Source of the DNA: Terrisporobacter sp.
GTDB taxonomy: Bacteria; Bacillota_A; Clostridia; Peptostreptococcales; Peptostreptococcaceae
Length of the DNA stretch: 64,000 bases
Direction of reading: 5' to 3'
NCBI GenBank assembly: GCA_029851945.1
Contig: JARKUZ010000091.1
Span: 1 to 64,000 of the forward strand
Position numbers and translations under genes: made by a program. Below the pieces are notes generated by a model. That model was given only the letters and a program-made list of their open reading frames with translations, did not search any database and had not been told where the DNA came from. This document shows positions 26,041 to 36,630 of this stretch, in pieces. Within the stretch, counting starts at the first letter, position 1; every line of letters starts with the position of its first letter.

Positions 26041-27699
26041 TTATTTTAAGTTTTCACAAATATTTTTAAATATTGGTACTGCTGATTTATTAGCTTTTTC
26101 AGTCCCTTCTACTATAACAGTTATAGCATACTTAGGATTTTCTCTTGGATAAAATCCTGTTATCCATCCATGTGAAATAGATTTACCATTTAGACTGCTC
26201 TGTGCTGTTCCTGTTTTAACTCCACATCCACCTTCTAAATCTGAAAGTGATTTAGCTGTTCCTATTAAAGAAACACTCGTCATTAATCTTTTTATTTGTG
26301 TCATAGTATATGGAGATATTATCTCTTCTTTTTTGTTTCTCTCATAAGTTTTTAAAGTTTCTTTATTATTATTTATTATTTTATCGTATACATATAATTG
26401 CTTATACGTTCCATTATTAGCTATAATTTGAGTCAGCTGATTTATTTGAAGAGGAGTAAACTCAATATTATCTTGACCTATTGCTAAGTTACTAAGAGCT
26501 ATATCTTTAGGAATACTTGAATTTTGTTCTTCATCAATTCCTATATCTACTTTTTCATCAAGATGCAGTGTTTTTATCGCCTCAAATATTTTTTTACTTC
26601 CAACTCTTTTTGCAATATCATAAAAGGCAGTATTACAAGAATTTGCCACAGCCTCTTCTAGGCTCTCCACTCCATGAGAAGTTAAGTTATTACAATTTAA
26701 AACTTCACCTCCTGAACCTACCTTTGTACTCCCAGTGCAATTATATCTATAATTTTCATCTATAATATTATTATCTAATGCTGCAAATAACACTACCAAT
26801 TTAAAAACTGACCCCGGGGGATATGTAACTGATAAAGCTCTATTTTGAAGCTCACCTTTGGTACTATTTGCATATGAAGATATATTATTAGGATTAAAAT
26901 TAGGTCTTGAACACATGGATATTATTTCACCCGTTTGAATATCTGATATTACTACTGCACTAGGATTTTCTTCTTTATCCATAATTTTTTCTACTCTATC
27001 TTGAATCTTAGAATCTATAGTTAATTTTAAGTTCTTACCTTCTTCTTGTGAAATATCTTCTAAGCTTCCCTTTAAATATGTTAATCCTCCCTTATTATCA
27101 CCTGCCTTAAAAACTGACACGTAATTTTTGTTGCTATCTCTCAATTCATCATTCATATACTTCTCTATACCACTTACTCCAGTATTCTCTGACTTTTTTA
27201 CATATCCTATTAAATGAGTTAGTAAGTTGTCATCAGAATATCTTAGAGTTTTTTCCTTAACTAATATATTTTTCTCCTTCAACTCATCTATTTTATCCTC
27301 ATCAATATAGTCAATATTTATTTCTATGATTTCAGATGATAGTTGATTTTGTACTGCTTTATAAATATCTTCTTCCGTTAATTTAGTAGCATTTTTTATT
27401 AATGATATGTTGGAAAAATTTCCACTTACCACTTTTTTGGGAACTAAAAGTACCTTAGTTTTTCTTTTATCAGTAAGTGGTATGTTATTCCTATCATAGA
27501 TTATACCTCTACCACTATTTAAGTTTACTGTCTCTATACTTTGACTTTCTATTCTACTTTCATATTCTTCATTTTTGAAAATAGCAATATTAAATATTCT
27601 ATATGTAAGATAAGTAAATAATAGTATGCATGTTATTAAAAAGTACTTTATTCTTTTTCTTATTAATTTATTACATACATACTTTTTTCTTCTTGACAT
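26041..27699 (-). CDS. Class B penicillin-binding protein (transpeptidase)
   Basis: 552 aa. One N-terminal membrane anchor after a basic stretch, a dimerisation domain with GRGIIYDRN, then the transpeptidase: SxxK in YPPGSVFKL, SxN in ANSCNTAF and KTG in GVKTGTAQS. It cross-links peptidoglycan. Short for SpoVD or PBP2x (no PASTA domains). A PBP of this kind beside sigK is also seen in Clostridioides, which fits a role in sporulation, though this is inference. AAGGGGGTGA lies 4 nt before the ATG; the gene ends about 80 bp from sigK. Confidence 0.9.
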   Translation of the reverse strand: MSRRKKYVCNKLIRKRIKYFLITCILLFTYLTYRIFNIAIFKNEEYESRIESQSIETVNLNSGRGIIYDRNNIPLTDKRKTKVLLVPKKVVSGNFSNISLIKNATKLTEEDIYKAVQNQLSSEIIEINIDYIDEDKIDELKEKNILVKEKTLRYSDDNLLTHLIGYVKKSENTGVSGIEKYMNDELRDSNKNYVSVFKAGDNKGGLTYLKGSLEDISQEEGKNLKLTIDSKIQDRVEKIMDKEENPSAVVISDIQTGEIISMCSRPNFNPNNISSYANSTKGELQNRALSVTYPPGSVFKLVVLFAALDNNIIDENYRYNCTGSTKVGSGGEVLNCNNLTSHGVESLEEAVANSCNTAFYDIAKRVGSKKIFEAIKTLHLDEKVDIGIDEEQNSSIPKDIALSNLAIGQDNIEFTPLQINQLTQIIANNGTYKQLYVYDKIINNNKETLKTYERNKKEEIISPYTMTQIKRLMTSVSLIGTAKSLSDLEGGCGVKTGTAQSSLNGKSISHGWITGFYPRENPKYAITVIVEGTEKANKSAVPIFKNICENLK

Positions 27700-27920
27700 T
27701 TAATCACCCCCTTATCCTTTCTATGAGATTTTTGACAATAAAAAGAAAAAAAATACTGTTATGAATTAATTACTTAAATAAAAATTTATTAGAAAATAAA
27801 TCTTTATTATTGTATCCTTATAGATGATTATTCCTTCATTTTGTAGTATAATATTATTCATCTTAGTTAATTAAAAATTGTAAAACTTAAATTTTCCTTA
27901 CCTAAAAAGGAGGAAATTTT

Positions 27921-28976
27921 ATGAAAGAATTAGTAATTGGAAACTTAGTAGCAAAAATACCTATAATCCAAGGTGGTATGGGTATAGGCATATCTAGATC
28001 AAGTCTAGCTTCATCTGTTAGTAAATTAGGTGGAATTGGGATAATATCTGGAGTTAATATTGGTTTTGATGAACCTGATTTTGAAACAAATACTTTAGAA
28101 GCTAATTTAAGAGCTTTAAAAAAGCATATTAAATTAGCTAAAGCAAAATCTAATAATGGTATCATAGGAGTTAATCTTATGGTGGCTATGAATAATTATG
28201 AATCTCATGTAAAAACAGCTATAGAAGCAGGATGTGATATCATTATTTCTGGAGCAGGACTTCCTATGAAATTACCTACTTTAATTAATAATACTTCTAC
28301 TAAAATTGCTCCTATAGTTTCATCTGCTAAAGCTACTAATGTTATACTTAAGATGTGGGATAAAAAATATAATACAACAGCTGATTTAATAATAGTTGAA
28401 GGTCCAAAAGCTGGTGGTCACTTAGGTTTTAGTAATGATGAGTTAGATTATATAAATTCTATTAATTATGATCAAGAATTTAGCTACATATTAAAAATGG
28501 CTGATGAATACGGGAAAAAATATAATAAAAATATTCCAGTAATTGCTGCTGGCGGAATTTCTTCTAGTTCAGATGTGAAGAAATATATTGATATGGGTGC
28601 TTCAGGTATTCAAGTAGGTACTAGATTTGTTGCTACTTATGAGTGTGATGCTCACGATAACTTTAAAAATACATATATAAATGCAAAGAAAGAAGACATA
28701 GTAATCGTCAAAAGCCCTGTAGGTCTTCCAGGAAGAGCCATTAGAAACAAATTTATCGAGAATATAACAACTTCAAAACCCAAAATAAGCAAATGCTACA
28801 ACTGTTTAATTCCTTGCAAACCAAAAGATACACCATATTGCATATCTTTAGCCTTAATTAATGCAGTAAAGGGAAATGTAGATGATGCCTTACTATTTTG
28901 TGGTGCTGATGCTTATAAAATAAATTCATTATCATCAGTTGAAGAAGTTATTAATGACTTAACAAGTGAAATATAA
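27921..28976 (+). CDS. Nitronate monooxygenase-like flavoprotein
   Basis: 351 aa, the only intact plus-strand gene. TIM-barrel FMN protein of the NMO/FabK family: IQGGMGIGISRSS near the start, IISGAGLP, EGPKAGGHLG, VIAAGGISS and GASGIQVGTRF. A Cys cluster, CYNCLIPCKPKDTPYC, near residue 290-305 is typical of the clostridial NMO subgroup and may bind metal. It is not FabK: the true FabK is in the fab operon and lacks this Cys tail. AAAAGGAGG precedes the ATG; a terminator follows. Substrate unknown; nitronates are one candidate. Confidence 0.85.
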   Translation: MKELVIGNLVAKIPIIQGGMGIGISRSSLASSVSKLGGIGIISGVNIGFDEPDFETNTLEANLRALKKHIKLAKAKSNNGIIGVNLMVAMNNYESHVKTAIEAGCDIIISGAGLPMKLPTLINNTSTKIAPIVSSAKATNVILKMWDKKYNTTADLIIVEGPKAGGHLGFSNDELDYINSINYDQEFSYILKMADEYGKKYNKNIPVIAAGGISSSSDVKKYIDMGASGIQVGTRFVATYECDAHDNFKNTYINAKKEDIVIVKSPVGLPGRAIRNKFIENITTSKPKISKCYNCLIPCKPKDTPYCISLALINAVKGNVDDALLFCGADAYKINSLSSVEEVINDLTSEI

Positions 28977-29033
28977 TCTTATTTTTAAAGATATAAAATA
29001 CTTCAAAACATTAATATAAATTTACACAAAAAT

Positions 29034-29075
29034 TAAAGGGATGACTTTTAGATAAAGTTCATCCCTTCTTTAATT
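29034..29075 (+). terminator. Terminator of the nitronate monooxygenase-like gene
   Basis: Stem AAGGGATGA / TCATCCCTT plus an inner CTTT/AAAG pairing, followed by TTCTTTAATTTT on the plus strand. Confidence 0.7.
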
Positions 29076-29082
29076 TTAAAAT

Positions 29083-29108
29083 AAAAAAAGCCTCCTACTG
29101 GAAGCTTT
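29083..29108 (-). terminator. Terminator of fabT
   Basis: Hairpin AAGCTTCC-AGTA-GGAGGCTT (one G-T) spanning the fabT stop, followed by TTTTTTT on the minus strand. Confidence 0.75.
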
Positions 29109-29550
29109 GATATTTTCTTTCAAAGAATCTTATTGCTTTTCTAAGTATCTTATTTAAAACTTCTAAATCTTCACCTTGGAAACTTTCAAGTATTTCATCT
29201 ATCATTTCTTTGTGAAATACACTGTGAGTAAGAAAAACTGCTTTTCCACTCTCAGTTAAGCTTACAAGTACTACTCTTCTATCTTCTTCTATTCTCTTTC
29301 TCTCCACATATCCCTTTTTGATTAGTCTATTTATTGCTGTAGTAAGAGTACCAACAGTTATTCTTAAATCATGAGCAATTTCTCCCATAGTTCTATTGCC
29401 CTCTGTTCCTATTGCTTCTATTGTATGAATTTCTGTTATAGATAGATCGGTAAACTCCGTATTTTTCATAGCTTTTTCTTCAATATGCAAAATATCATTA
29501 AATAATTGTACTAATAGTCTGTTTAATATCTCTTCTGCTGAATTTTTCAT
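29095..29550 (-). CDS. fabT: MarR-family regulator, FabT-like
   Basis: 151 aa with a winged helix: LSITEIHTIEAIG, MGEIAHDLRITVGTLTTAINRLIKKGYV and ERKRIEEDRRVV wing. FabT represses fatty-acid genes in streptococci and lactococci using acyl-ACP as corepressor. Here it sits after accA rather than before fabH, with its own promoter. The gene symbol rests on context and family; a different MarR role cannot be excluded. Confidence 0.75.
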   Translation of the reverse strand: MKNSAEEILNRLLVQLFNDILHIEEKAMKNTEFTDLSITEIHTIEAIGTEGNRTMGEIAHDLRITVGTLTTAINRLIKKGYVERKRIEEDRRVVLVSLTESGKAVFLTHSVFHKEMIDEILESFQGEDLEVLNKILRKAIRFFERKYQSFQ

Positions 29551-29584
29551 AGTATCCGCTCTCCATATTTCTTATTTTAAATGT

Positions 29585-29613
29585 ATTATAATAAATTTCT
29601 TAAATAAATTCAA
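29585..29613 (-). promoter_or_regulatory. Sigma-A promoter of fabT
   Basis: TTGAAT, 17-nt spacer, perfect TATAAT on the minus strand, about 35 nt before the fabT start. Confidence 0.65.
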
Positions 29614-29635
29614 TTGATACTATGTATTATATCAA
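29614..29635. promoter_or_regulatory. Palindrome upstream of the fabT promoter
   Basis: TTGATA, 10 bp, TATCAA, touching the -35 box. It may be a binding site for a MarR-type dimer, but the spacing differs from the site at the fab operon. Confidence 0.3.
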
Positions 29636-29665
29636 ATTTATAGTAATTGTTTGTAATAATTACTA

Positions 29666-30466
29666 CTATTTACCCATATTTCTGAACTTATCATATCTAT
29701 TATTCAATAATTCATCATAATCTATATTTATTAATTCCTCTAAATCTTTTAAAATATACGCTTTTATACTATTAGCTGATAATTCAGGATCTTCATGGGC
29801 TCCATTTTTAGGTTCTTTTATTATCCCATCAATTATATTAAATTTCTCTAAATCTTGTGATGTTATTTTCATGGAGCAAGCAGCTTTTTTAGCTTTACTT
29901 ACATCTTTCCATAATATCGAAGCAAATCCTTCTGGAGATAATATGGAATAAATAGAATTTTCCATCATATATACTTTATCACCAAGAGCTAAAGCTAAGG
30001 CTCCTCCACTTCCTCCTTCTCCGATTATGATAGATATAATTGGTGTTTTTAACCTGCTCATTTCAATTAGATTTTGGGCAATAGCATGACCTTGACCTCT
30101 TTCTTCAGCACCTATTCCACAAAATGCTCCTGGAGTATCCACAAAACAAATAATCGGTCTTTTAAATTTTTCAGCTTGTTTCATCAATCTTAAAGACTTT
30201 TTATAACCTTCTGGGTGAACCATACCAAAATTTGAATCTATATTTTCTTTAGTATTCTTACCTTTATTTATACCAATAACTGTAACATTAAAACAATTAA
30301 TTTTACCTATACCACCTATTATAGCTTTATCATCTCTAAAAGATCTATCTCCATGAAGCTCTATAAATTCATCCAATATATTTTCTATATAAAATCTAGC
30401 ATTTGGTCTATCTTTATGTCTTGCTAGACTTACCTTATTCCAAATTAACTCTTCATTATTTTGCAT
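29666..30466 (-). CDS. accA: Acetyl-CoA carboxylase carboxyltransferase subunit alpha
   Basis: 266 aa. Crotonase-like fold: [62 protein letters not shown] and [12 protein letters not shown]. It joins AccD to transfer carboxyl from biotin to acetyl-CoA. The start is the second ATG, with GAGGTGG 6 nt before it, which overlaps the accD stop by 11 nt. Last gene of the fatty-acid operon. Confidence 0.96.
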   Translation of the reverse strand: MQNNEELIWNKVSLARHKDRPNARFYIENILDEFIELHGDRSFRDDKAIIGGIGKINCFNVTVIGINKGKNTKENIDSNFGMVHPEGYKKSLRLMKQAEKFKRPIICFVDTPGAFCGIGAEERGQGHAIAQNLIEMSRLKTPIISIIIGEGGSGGALALALGDKVYMMENSIYSILSPEGFASILWKDVSKAKKAACSMKITSQDLEKFNIIDGIIKEPKNGAHEDPELSANSIKAYILKDLEELINIDYDELLNNRYDKFRNMGK

Positions 30467-31328
30467 ATTCCACCACCTCATGTAAGCTAAGTATTTTAGA
30501 TAAATAGTTTTTTAAATCCTTTCTTGCTACTATAGAATCTATAAATCCTTTTTCTAAAGCGAACTCAGCACTTTGAAAGTCTTCCGGTAGTTTTTCATTT
30601 ATAGTATTTTCTATTACACGTCTTCCTGCAAATCCAATAACTGCATTGGGCTCACTTATTATAATGTCTCCTTGCATAGCAAAGCTAGCAGTTACTCCTC
30701 CTGTAGTAGGATTAGTAATTACACTTATATATAATAGTCCTGCTTCATTGTGCTTACCAATAGCAGCGGAGGTTTTGGCCATTTGCATTAAAGAAAGAAT
30801 TCCTTCTTGCATTCTAGCTCCACCAGATGAGCTAAATATTATAAGAGGCATCTTATGTTTCGTAGCATGTTCAATAACTCTAGTTATTTTTTCACCTACA
30901 GCACAACCCATACTTCCCATCATAAAATTACTATCCATAATAGCAGCACAAACTTCTTTTGAGTTTATACTTCCTACACCAGTTACAACAGCCTCATCTA
31001 AGTTTGATTTTCTTTTATTTTGCTGTAATTTTTCTTCATACCCTTCAAATTCTAAAGGGTTATCTGAACTTATATCTGTAAATAATTCATAAAAACTATT
31101 TTCGTCAAAAATCTGATTTATTCTATCTATAGCTGAAATTTTAAAATGATAACCACAGTTTGTGCATACATTTAAATTTTTTTCTAAATCATCTTTATAT
31201 ATTATATTTTTACATTTATCACAGTTAATCCATCTACCATTTGGTATGTTAGGCATATTGGAATTTTCATCTAAATCCCTAGCGCTAACTGTTATATACT
31301 CTCTTTTTCTAAATAAGTTTTTAAGCAT
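30456..31328 (-). CDS. accD: Acetyl-CoA carboxylase carboxyltransferase subunit beta
   Basis: 290 aa. The N-terminal zinc ribbon CDKCKN...CTNCGYH is present, followed by [48 protein letters not shown] and [13 protein letters not shown]. Start codon overlaps the accC stop. Partner of AccA. Confidence 0.96.
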   Translation of the reverse strand: MLKNLFRKREYITVSARDLDENSNMPNIPNGRWINCDKCKNIIYKDDLEKNLNVCTNCGYHFKISAIDRINQIFDENSFYELFTDISSDNPLEFEGYEEKLQQNKRKSNLDEAVVTGVGSINSKEVCAAIMDSNFMMGSMGCAVGEKITRVIEHATKHKMPLIIFSSSGGARMQEGILSLMQMAKTSAAIGKHNEAGLLYISVITNPTTGGVTASFAMQGDIIISEPNAVIGFAGRRVIENTINEKLPEDFQSAEFALEKGFIDSIVARKDLKNYLSKILSLHEVVEYAK

Positions 31329-32673
31329 TATTATTCACCAACTTTTTCTCTATAAATGAAGTATTATAATCTCCATTGATAAAATCTTCATGCTCTAGTA
31401 TTTCGTATTGAAAATCTATATTAGTTATAACTCCTCCTATAGCAAATTCATCTAGTGCTCTTTTCATTTTTATAATTGCATTTTCTCTGTCATCACCAAA
31501 AGTTATTAATTTTCCTATCATAGAATCGTAATAAGGAGGAATTTCATATCCACAATAAATTGCACTATCAACTCTTACTCCTGGACCTGAAGGTACGTAT
31601 AGTTCATTTATTCTTCCTGGACATGGTCTAAAATTATTACTTGGATCTTCCGCATTTATTCTACATTCTATAGCATGACCATTTATTTTTACATCTTCTT
31701 GAGCAAAATCTAGCTTCATGCTAGAGGCTATTTTTAATTGTTCTTTTACGATATCTATATTAGTTATCATTTCTGTTATAGGGTGTTCTACTTGTATCCT
31801 CGTATTCATCTCCATAAAATAAAAGTGGCCATTTTTATCAACAAGAAATTCTATAGTACCTGCATTTTTATAGTTAACTGCTTTAGCGGCTCTAATTGCC
31901 ACTTTACCCATCTCATTCCTTAAAGATTTATCTAAAAAACATGAAGGAGCTTCTTCTAAAACTTTTTGATTATTTCTTTGAAGAGAACATTCTCTTTCTC
32001 CTAAATGGATTACATTACCGTACTCATCTGCAAGTATTTGAAATTCTATATGGCGTGGACATTCTATATATTTCTCTATATATAATTTATCTTCTCCAAA
32101 ACAAGCTTTAGACTCCAATTTTGCTGCTTCATAATTATGTTTAAATTCACTAGGTTCTCTTACTATTCTGATACCTTTACCTCCACCACCGGCTGCTGCT
32201 TTTATCATCAATGGATATCCTATTTCATTTGAAATTTCAAGTGCATGTTCATAAGAATTAATTTCACCTTCATAACCTGGAACTACAGGCACATTTGCTT
32301 TTTTCATAATTTCTCTTGCTCTTGCTTTATCTCCCATAAGCTCAATAACTTCAAAATCAGGTCCTATAAATTTGATATTACATTCTTCACACATTTTTGC
32401 GAATTTAGGATTTTCTGATAAAAATCCAAATCCAGGATGTATACCTTCACAACCAGTTAACACACATGCACTTAGTATGTTAGTAACATTTAAATAACTA
32501 TCTTTAGTAAGAGGCCCACCTACACAAATAGCTTCATCTGCCATTTGTGTATGAAGAGCATCTTTATCACCTTCAGAGTAAATTGCTACAGTTCTTATAT
32601 CAAGCTCTCTACAAGCTCTAATTATCCTAACTGCAATTTCACCTCTATTTGCTATAAGTATTTTCTTTAACAT
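31321..32673 (-). CDS. accC: Biotin carboxylase
   Basis: 450 aa. [16 protein letters not shown] start, ATP-grasp [22 protein letters not shown] catalytic region and [13 protein letters not shown]. It carboxylates the biotin on AccB using ATP and bicarbonate. AccC is 8 nt after fabZ. Confidence 0.97.
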   Translation of the reverse strand: MLKKILIANRGEIAVRIIRACRELDIRTVAIYSEGDKDALHTQMADEAICVGGPLTKDSYLNVTNILSACVLTGCEGIHPGFGFLSENPKFAKMCEECNIKFIGPDFEVIELMGDKARAREIMKKANVPVVPGYEGEINSYEHALEISNEIGYPLMIKAAAGGGGKGIRIVREPSEFKHNYEAAKLESKACFGEDKLYIEKYIECPRHIEFQILADEYGNVIHLGERECSLQRNNQKVLEEAPSCFLDKSLRNEMGKVAIRAAKAVNYKNAGTIEFLVDKNGHFYFMEMNTRIQVEHPITEMITNIDIVKEQLKIASSMKLDFAQEDVKINGHAIECRINAEDPSNNFRPCPGRINELYVPSGPGVRVDSAIYCGYEIPPYYDSMIGKLITFGDDRENAIIKMKRALDEFAIGGVITNIDFQYEILEHEDFINGDYNTSFIEKKLVNNNA

Positions 32674-32681
32674 AATAACAC

Positions 32682-33104
32682 CTACCCAATAGCGAACATT
32701 ATCTCACCTTCGCAGACTAATTTACCATCTACTGTGGCTCTACCTTTTCCAATTCCTATACTTCCTTTTAATCTTGTTATCTCTATTTCTAAATCTAATT
32801 TATCTCCAGGAACAACTTGTTTTTTCCATCTAACTTTATCAGCTCCTACTAAGAAACCGATTTTTCCTTTAAAATCTTCCATAGAAAGTATACATATTGC
32901 TCCCATTTGTGCCAAGGCTTCAAGTATTAATACTCCTGGCATTACAGGATAATCTGGAAAATGTCCATTGAAGAAATTTTCATTTATAGTTATATTTTTA
33001 TATCCCTTTGCACTTTTACCTTCTACCACTTCTTCAACTCTATCTATCATTAAAAAAGGATATCTATGAGGTAAAATTTCCTTTATTTCCTTGATATCCA
33101 ACAT
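32682..33104 (-). CDS. fabZ: 3-Hydroxyacyl-ACP dehydratase FabZ
   Basis: 140 aa hotdog fold. [13 protein letters not shown] start, catalytic His in [15 protein letters not shown] and catalytic Glu in LILEALAQM. It dehydrates 3-hydroxyacyl-ACP of all chain lengths. No FabA or FabM is seen in this window. Overlap-free by 1 nt with accB. Confidence 0.96.
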   Translation of the reverse strand: MLDIKEIKEILPHRYPFLMIDRVEEVVEGKSAKGYKNITINENFFNGHFPDYPVMPGVLILEALAQMGAICILSMEDFKGKIGFLVGADKVRWKKQVVPGDKLDLEIEITRLKGSIGIGKGRATVDGKLVCEGEIMFAIG

Positions 33105-33635
33105 TTATAATCTCCTTACTTTGAATAAAGGTTGACCATACTCAACCATTTTTCCATCTTCACCTAATATCTCTATGATTTCACAATCAAACTCTGCACT
33201 TATTTCGTTCATGAGCTTCATCGCTTCTATAATACACACCACTTCACCTTTCTTAACCATTTGGCCAGTAGTAACAAAAGGATTCGATGTAGGCGATGTC
33301 GCTTTATAATAAGTCCCTACTATAGGTGATTTTATATATTCAAACCCACTATCATTTTCATCATTGTTTAAATTATTATCATTAGATACACTTGATTTAT
33401 TTTCTAAGATTAATGTAGATGTGTCTTCTAACTGCAAAATATCTGAAGTATCAGTTAGAGCTAATTTACCAAAAGCTTTTGTATCTACATTATCATTATT
33501 ATTTATAGTATTGATATAGTTTCTAGATAAAGACTTATCCATTTTTATATAATCTTTTTCATCTTGGATTTCAAAATAAGATAAATCAGAGTCATTTATT
33601 AATTTAATTAGTTCTTTTATTTCACTAAAATTCAT
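33105..33635 (-). CDS. accB: Biotin carboxyl carrier protein
   Basis: 176 aa. A helical N-terminus ([16 protein letters not shown]), an Asn/Asp/Ser-rich linker of about 50 residues, and the biotinyl domain: [14 protein letters not shown] and the biotin Lys in IEAMKLMNE. Start chosen at the ATG behind GGAGGTAAAT. Carrier for AccC and AccAD. Confidence 0.95.
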   Translation of the reverse strand: MNFSEIKELIKLINDSDLSYFEIQDEKDYIKMDKSLSRNYINTINNNDNVDTKAFGKLALTDTSDILQLEDTSTLILENKSSVSNDNNLNNDENDSGFEYIKSPIVGTYYKATSPTSNPFVTTGQMVKKGEVVCIIEAMKLMNEISAEFDCEIIEILGEDGKMVEYGQPLFKVRRL

Positions 33636-33647
33636 ATTTACCTCCAA

Positions 33648-34883
33648 TTACTCCCATCTTTTAAATAAAAGACAAGCATTATGACCACCAAATCCAAGTG
33701 AGTTGTTTAATGCATATTTCAAATCTGACTTTTTACCTACATTTGGTACATAATCTAAATCTAACTCTTCTTCACTTTCACTGTATCCTATAGTTGGATG
33801 TATATATCCTTCTTCTAAAGACTTTATACATGCAATTGATTCTACTGCTCCAGCTGCTCCTAATAAATGCCCTGTCATTGATTTAGTCGATGATATAGGT
33901 ATATTTTTAGCATCATCTTTAAAGACTTTTTTAATAGCTCTTGTTTCAAATAAATCATTGTATGGTGTTGATGTTCCATGAGCATTTATATATGAAACTT
34001 GGCTAGGTTCAATGTTAGCTTCTTTTATAGCATCTTCCATAGCTTTTGATGCACTTTCTCCTTTTGGATCTGGAGAAGTTATATGATATGCATCACAAGT
34101 AGATCCATATCCTACTATTTCGCATATTATATTAGCATTTCTATTTAAGGCATGATCTAAACTCTCCATAACTAATATACCTGCCCCTTCTCCCATAACA
34201 AAACCACTCCTGTCTTTATCAAATGGAGTTGATGCTTTTTGTGGGATATTATTAGAATTTAAAGCTCTCATATTATTAAATCCAGCTATTGCTATAGGAG
34301 TTATAGATGATTCACATCCTCCACTTATCATTACATCTGCGTAGCCATGTTTTATATATCTAAATGCATCTCCTATATTATTTGTACCAGTAGCACAAGC
34401 AGTTACTGCTGAAGTGCAAGTAGATTTTGCATCATATTTTATGGCTATATTTGCAGCAGCTGCATTTATTATTGTCATAGGTATATACATTGGAGATATT
34501 CTTTTTGGACCTTTATTAAATAAATTTGAAAACTCATGTTCATGAGTATGGAATCCACCAATTCCTGAACCTACCATGACACCAAATCTACTTTTGTCTA
34601 TCTCATCTAAATTAAGCTTAGAATTTTTTACAGCCTCGTCACTTGCTATTAGGGCATATTGAGTAAATTTATCTAATCTTCTCATTTCTTTTTTATCTAA
34701 ATAATCTTCAACTTTTAAATCTTTAACTTCACCAGCTATTTTTACATCTAAATTGTCAGTATCTATAGACTTTATAAAATCTATTCCTAACTTACCATTT
34801 TTAGCATTTGCCCAAAATTCGTCAACATTATTTCCAATAGGAGTTACGGCTCCTATTCCTGTTATAACTACTCTTCTACTCAT
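33648..34883 (-). CDS. fabF: 3-Oxoacyl-ACP synthase II
   Basis: 411 aa. MSRRVVITGIGAVTPIGN start, active-site Cys in TACATGTNN, His in INAHGTSTPYND and His in STKSMTGHLLGAAGA. It elongates acyl-ACP chains by decarboxylative condensation. AGGAGAAAG precedes the ATG; upstream codons overlapping fabG are not used. Confidence 0.97.
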   Translation of the reverse strand: MSRRVVITGIGAVTPIGNNVDEFWANAKNGKLGIDFIKSIDTDNLDVKIAGEVKDLKVEDYLDKKEMRRLDKFTQYALIASDEAVKNSKLNLDEIDKSRFGVMVGSGIGGFHTHEHEFSNLFNKGPKRISPMYIPMTIINAAAANIAIKYDAKSTCTSAVTACATGTNNIGDAFRYIKHGYADVMISGGCESSITPIAIAGFNNMRALNSNNIPQKASTPFDKDRSGFVMGEGAGILVMESLDHALNRNANIICEIVGYGSTCDAYHITSPDPKGESASKAMEDAIKEANIEPSQVSYINAHGTSTPYNDLFETRAIKKVFKDDAKNIPISSTKSMTGHLLGAAGAVESIACIKSLEEGYIHPTIGYSESEEELDLDYVPNVGKKSDLKYALNNSLGFGGHNACLLFKRWE

Positions 34884-34893
34884 ATTCTTTCTC

Positions 34894-35634
34894 CTACATT
34901 GCCATTCCGCCATCCACATGGATAACTTGACCTGTTATATAATTAGATTTATCACTAGCTAAAAATACAGCTAGATTTGCTATATCTTCTACTTGACCTA
35001 ATCTTTTAAGAGGTACACCAGAAATTATATTTTTCTTTTGATCTTCACTTAATACTCTAGTCATATCTGTATCTATAAATCCTGGAGCTATTGCATTAAC
35101 ATTTATATTTTTACTTCCAATTTCTCTAGCTAGAGATTTTGTCATTCCTATCACTCCCGCTTTAGATGCTGAGTAATTTACTTGACCTGCATTTCCAACA
35201 ACTCCTACAACAGAAGACATATTTATTATCTTTCCTTCTTTTTGTCTAATCATTATTGGAGAAACTGCTCTTAAACAGTTAAATGCACCTTTTAAGTTAA
35301 TTTCTATTACTTTATCAAAATCTTCTTCTTTCATTCGTATTAGTAATGTGTCCTTAGTTATTCCAGCATTATTTACTAATATATCAACTTTTCCAAAAGT
35401 ATTCTTAGCTTCCTTTATTAAATTCTCTGCTTCATCAAAGTTACTCACATCTGCTTTGATTATCAAAGTATTAGATCCTAATTTATCTAATTCTTCTTTT
35501 AATTTAAGAGCTTCTTCTTCACTACTTCTATAGTTAAGTACTATATTAGCTCCTTCTTTAGCAAATTGAAGAGCTATTTTTCTACCTATACCTCTAGAAG
35601 CACCTGTAATTACTGCACATTTTCCTTGTAACAT
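34894..35634 (-). CDS. fabG: 3-Oxoacyl-ACP reductase
   Basis: 246 aa short-chain dehydrogenase. TGASRGIGR NADP-binding loop, NNAGIT, catalytic Ser in MSSVVG and YSASKAG (Tyr-x-x-x-Lys), and the IAPGFIDTDMT block. Reduces 3-ketoacyl-ACP with NADPH. TGGAGGAAAATTA precedes the ATG. Confidence 0.97.
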   Translation of the reverse strand: MLQGKCAVITGASRGIGRKIALQFAKEGANIVLNYRSSEEEALKLKEELDKLGSNTLIIKADVSNFDEAENLIKEAKNTFGKVDILVNNAGITKDTLLIRMKEEDFDKVIEINLKGAFNCLRAVSPIMIRQKEGKIINMSSVVGVVGNAGQVNYSASKAGVIGMTKSLAREIGSKNINVNAIAPGFIDTDMTRVLSEDQKKNIISGVPLKRLGQVEDIANLAVFLASDKSNYITGQVIHVDGGMAM

Positions 35635-35679
35635 TAATTTTCCTCCATAAAAATTGGCATTTATAATTGAAAATATATT

Positions 35680-36630
35680 CTATATATTAACTTTTTCAAG
35701 ATTTAAACTTTCTACAGTTTCTTTTAAAGATTGTATGTCTTCTACATTATAAACCTTTGCATCTTTATCTATCTTCTTAACAAATCCAGATAATGTTTTT
35801 CCTGGGCCTACTTCTATAAAAGTATCTACTCCTTTTTCTCTTAAATCTCTTATACTCTTTTCAAAAAAAACAGATGACATTATTTGCAATCTCAACAATT
35901 CTTTTATATCATCATTTTTATTGTAAGATTCACCTTTCACATTAGAGTAAACTACCTTTTTTAAATCTTTGAAATTAACTTTTTTTAATTCATCATAAAA
36001 TTCATAGCTTGCTTTTTCATACATAGAGCTATGAAAAGGTCCACTAACCTTAAGGGGAACCGCTAACCCCTTTAGTTCTTTCGCAATTTTTATACTTTCT
36101 TTAATTGCTTTTTTCTCTCCTGATATAACTACTTGACCTGGACAATTATAATTAGCACCTTCAACAATACCAAACTCGCCAGCTCTTTCTATTAATTCTT
36201 CAACTTTTTCATTACTTAATTTTAGTACAGCGGCCATAGTTCCTTCATCTGAGCTAACTGCAGAGTCCATTATTTCAGCTCTCTTTTTGATAAGTTTCAT
36301 TCCATCTTCAAAAGATAAGACGCCACCATAAATTAATGCCCCATATTCTCCTAAAGATAGTCCTACTGTATAATCGGCTTCAATACCTTCTTCCTCTAAA
36401 GCTTTTTGACAAGCTAAAGATGTAAGTAATATTGCTGGCTGATTATTCTTTGTTCTTGTAAGTTCTTCTTGTGAACCATTAAATATCAACTCTTTTATAG
36501 GCATATCTAGAATTTCTTCACCTTTATCAAATATGTCTCTACAACTATCTATATTTTCATATAAATCTTTTCCCATATTTATATATTGTGCACCTTGACC
36601 TGGAAAAAGAAATGCTATTTTCTTATTCAT
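35680..36630 (-). CDS. fabD: Malonyl-CoA:ACP transacylase
   Basis: 316 aa. FLFPGQGAQYINMG, catalytic Ser in VGLSLGEYGAL, His in SGPFHSSMY, and EVGPGKTLSGFVKK. Loads malonyl onto ACP. Start 8 nt inside the end of fabK, with GGGAGGG upstream. Confidence 0.96.
   Translation of the reverse strand: MNKKIAFLFPGQGAQYINMGKDLYENIDSCRDIFDKGEEILDMPIKELIFNGSQEELTRTKNNQPAILLTSLACQKALEEEGIEADYTVGLSLGEYGALIYGGVLSFEDGMKLIKKRAEIMDSAVSSDEGTMAAVLKLSNEKVEELIERAGEFGIVEGANYNCPGQVVISGEKKAIKESIKIAKELKGLAVPLKVSGPFHSSMYEKASYEFYDELKKVNFKDLKKVVYSNVKGESYNKNDDIKELLRLQIMSSVFFEKSIRDLREKGVDTFIEVGPGKTLSGFVKKIDKDAKVYNVEDIQSLKETVESLNLEKVNI

Noticed and set aside
29034..29108. Two hairpins between the nitronate monooxygenase-like gene and fabT as a regulatory RNA
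   Set aside because: They are convergent gene ends; each hairpin with its T tract fits an ordinary terminator.
30646..31092. Plus-strand open frame of 148 codons inside accD
   Set aside because: It is the reverse of a conserved accD; composition is biased to Ile/Ser/Pro and it has no ribosome-binding site.
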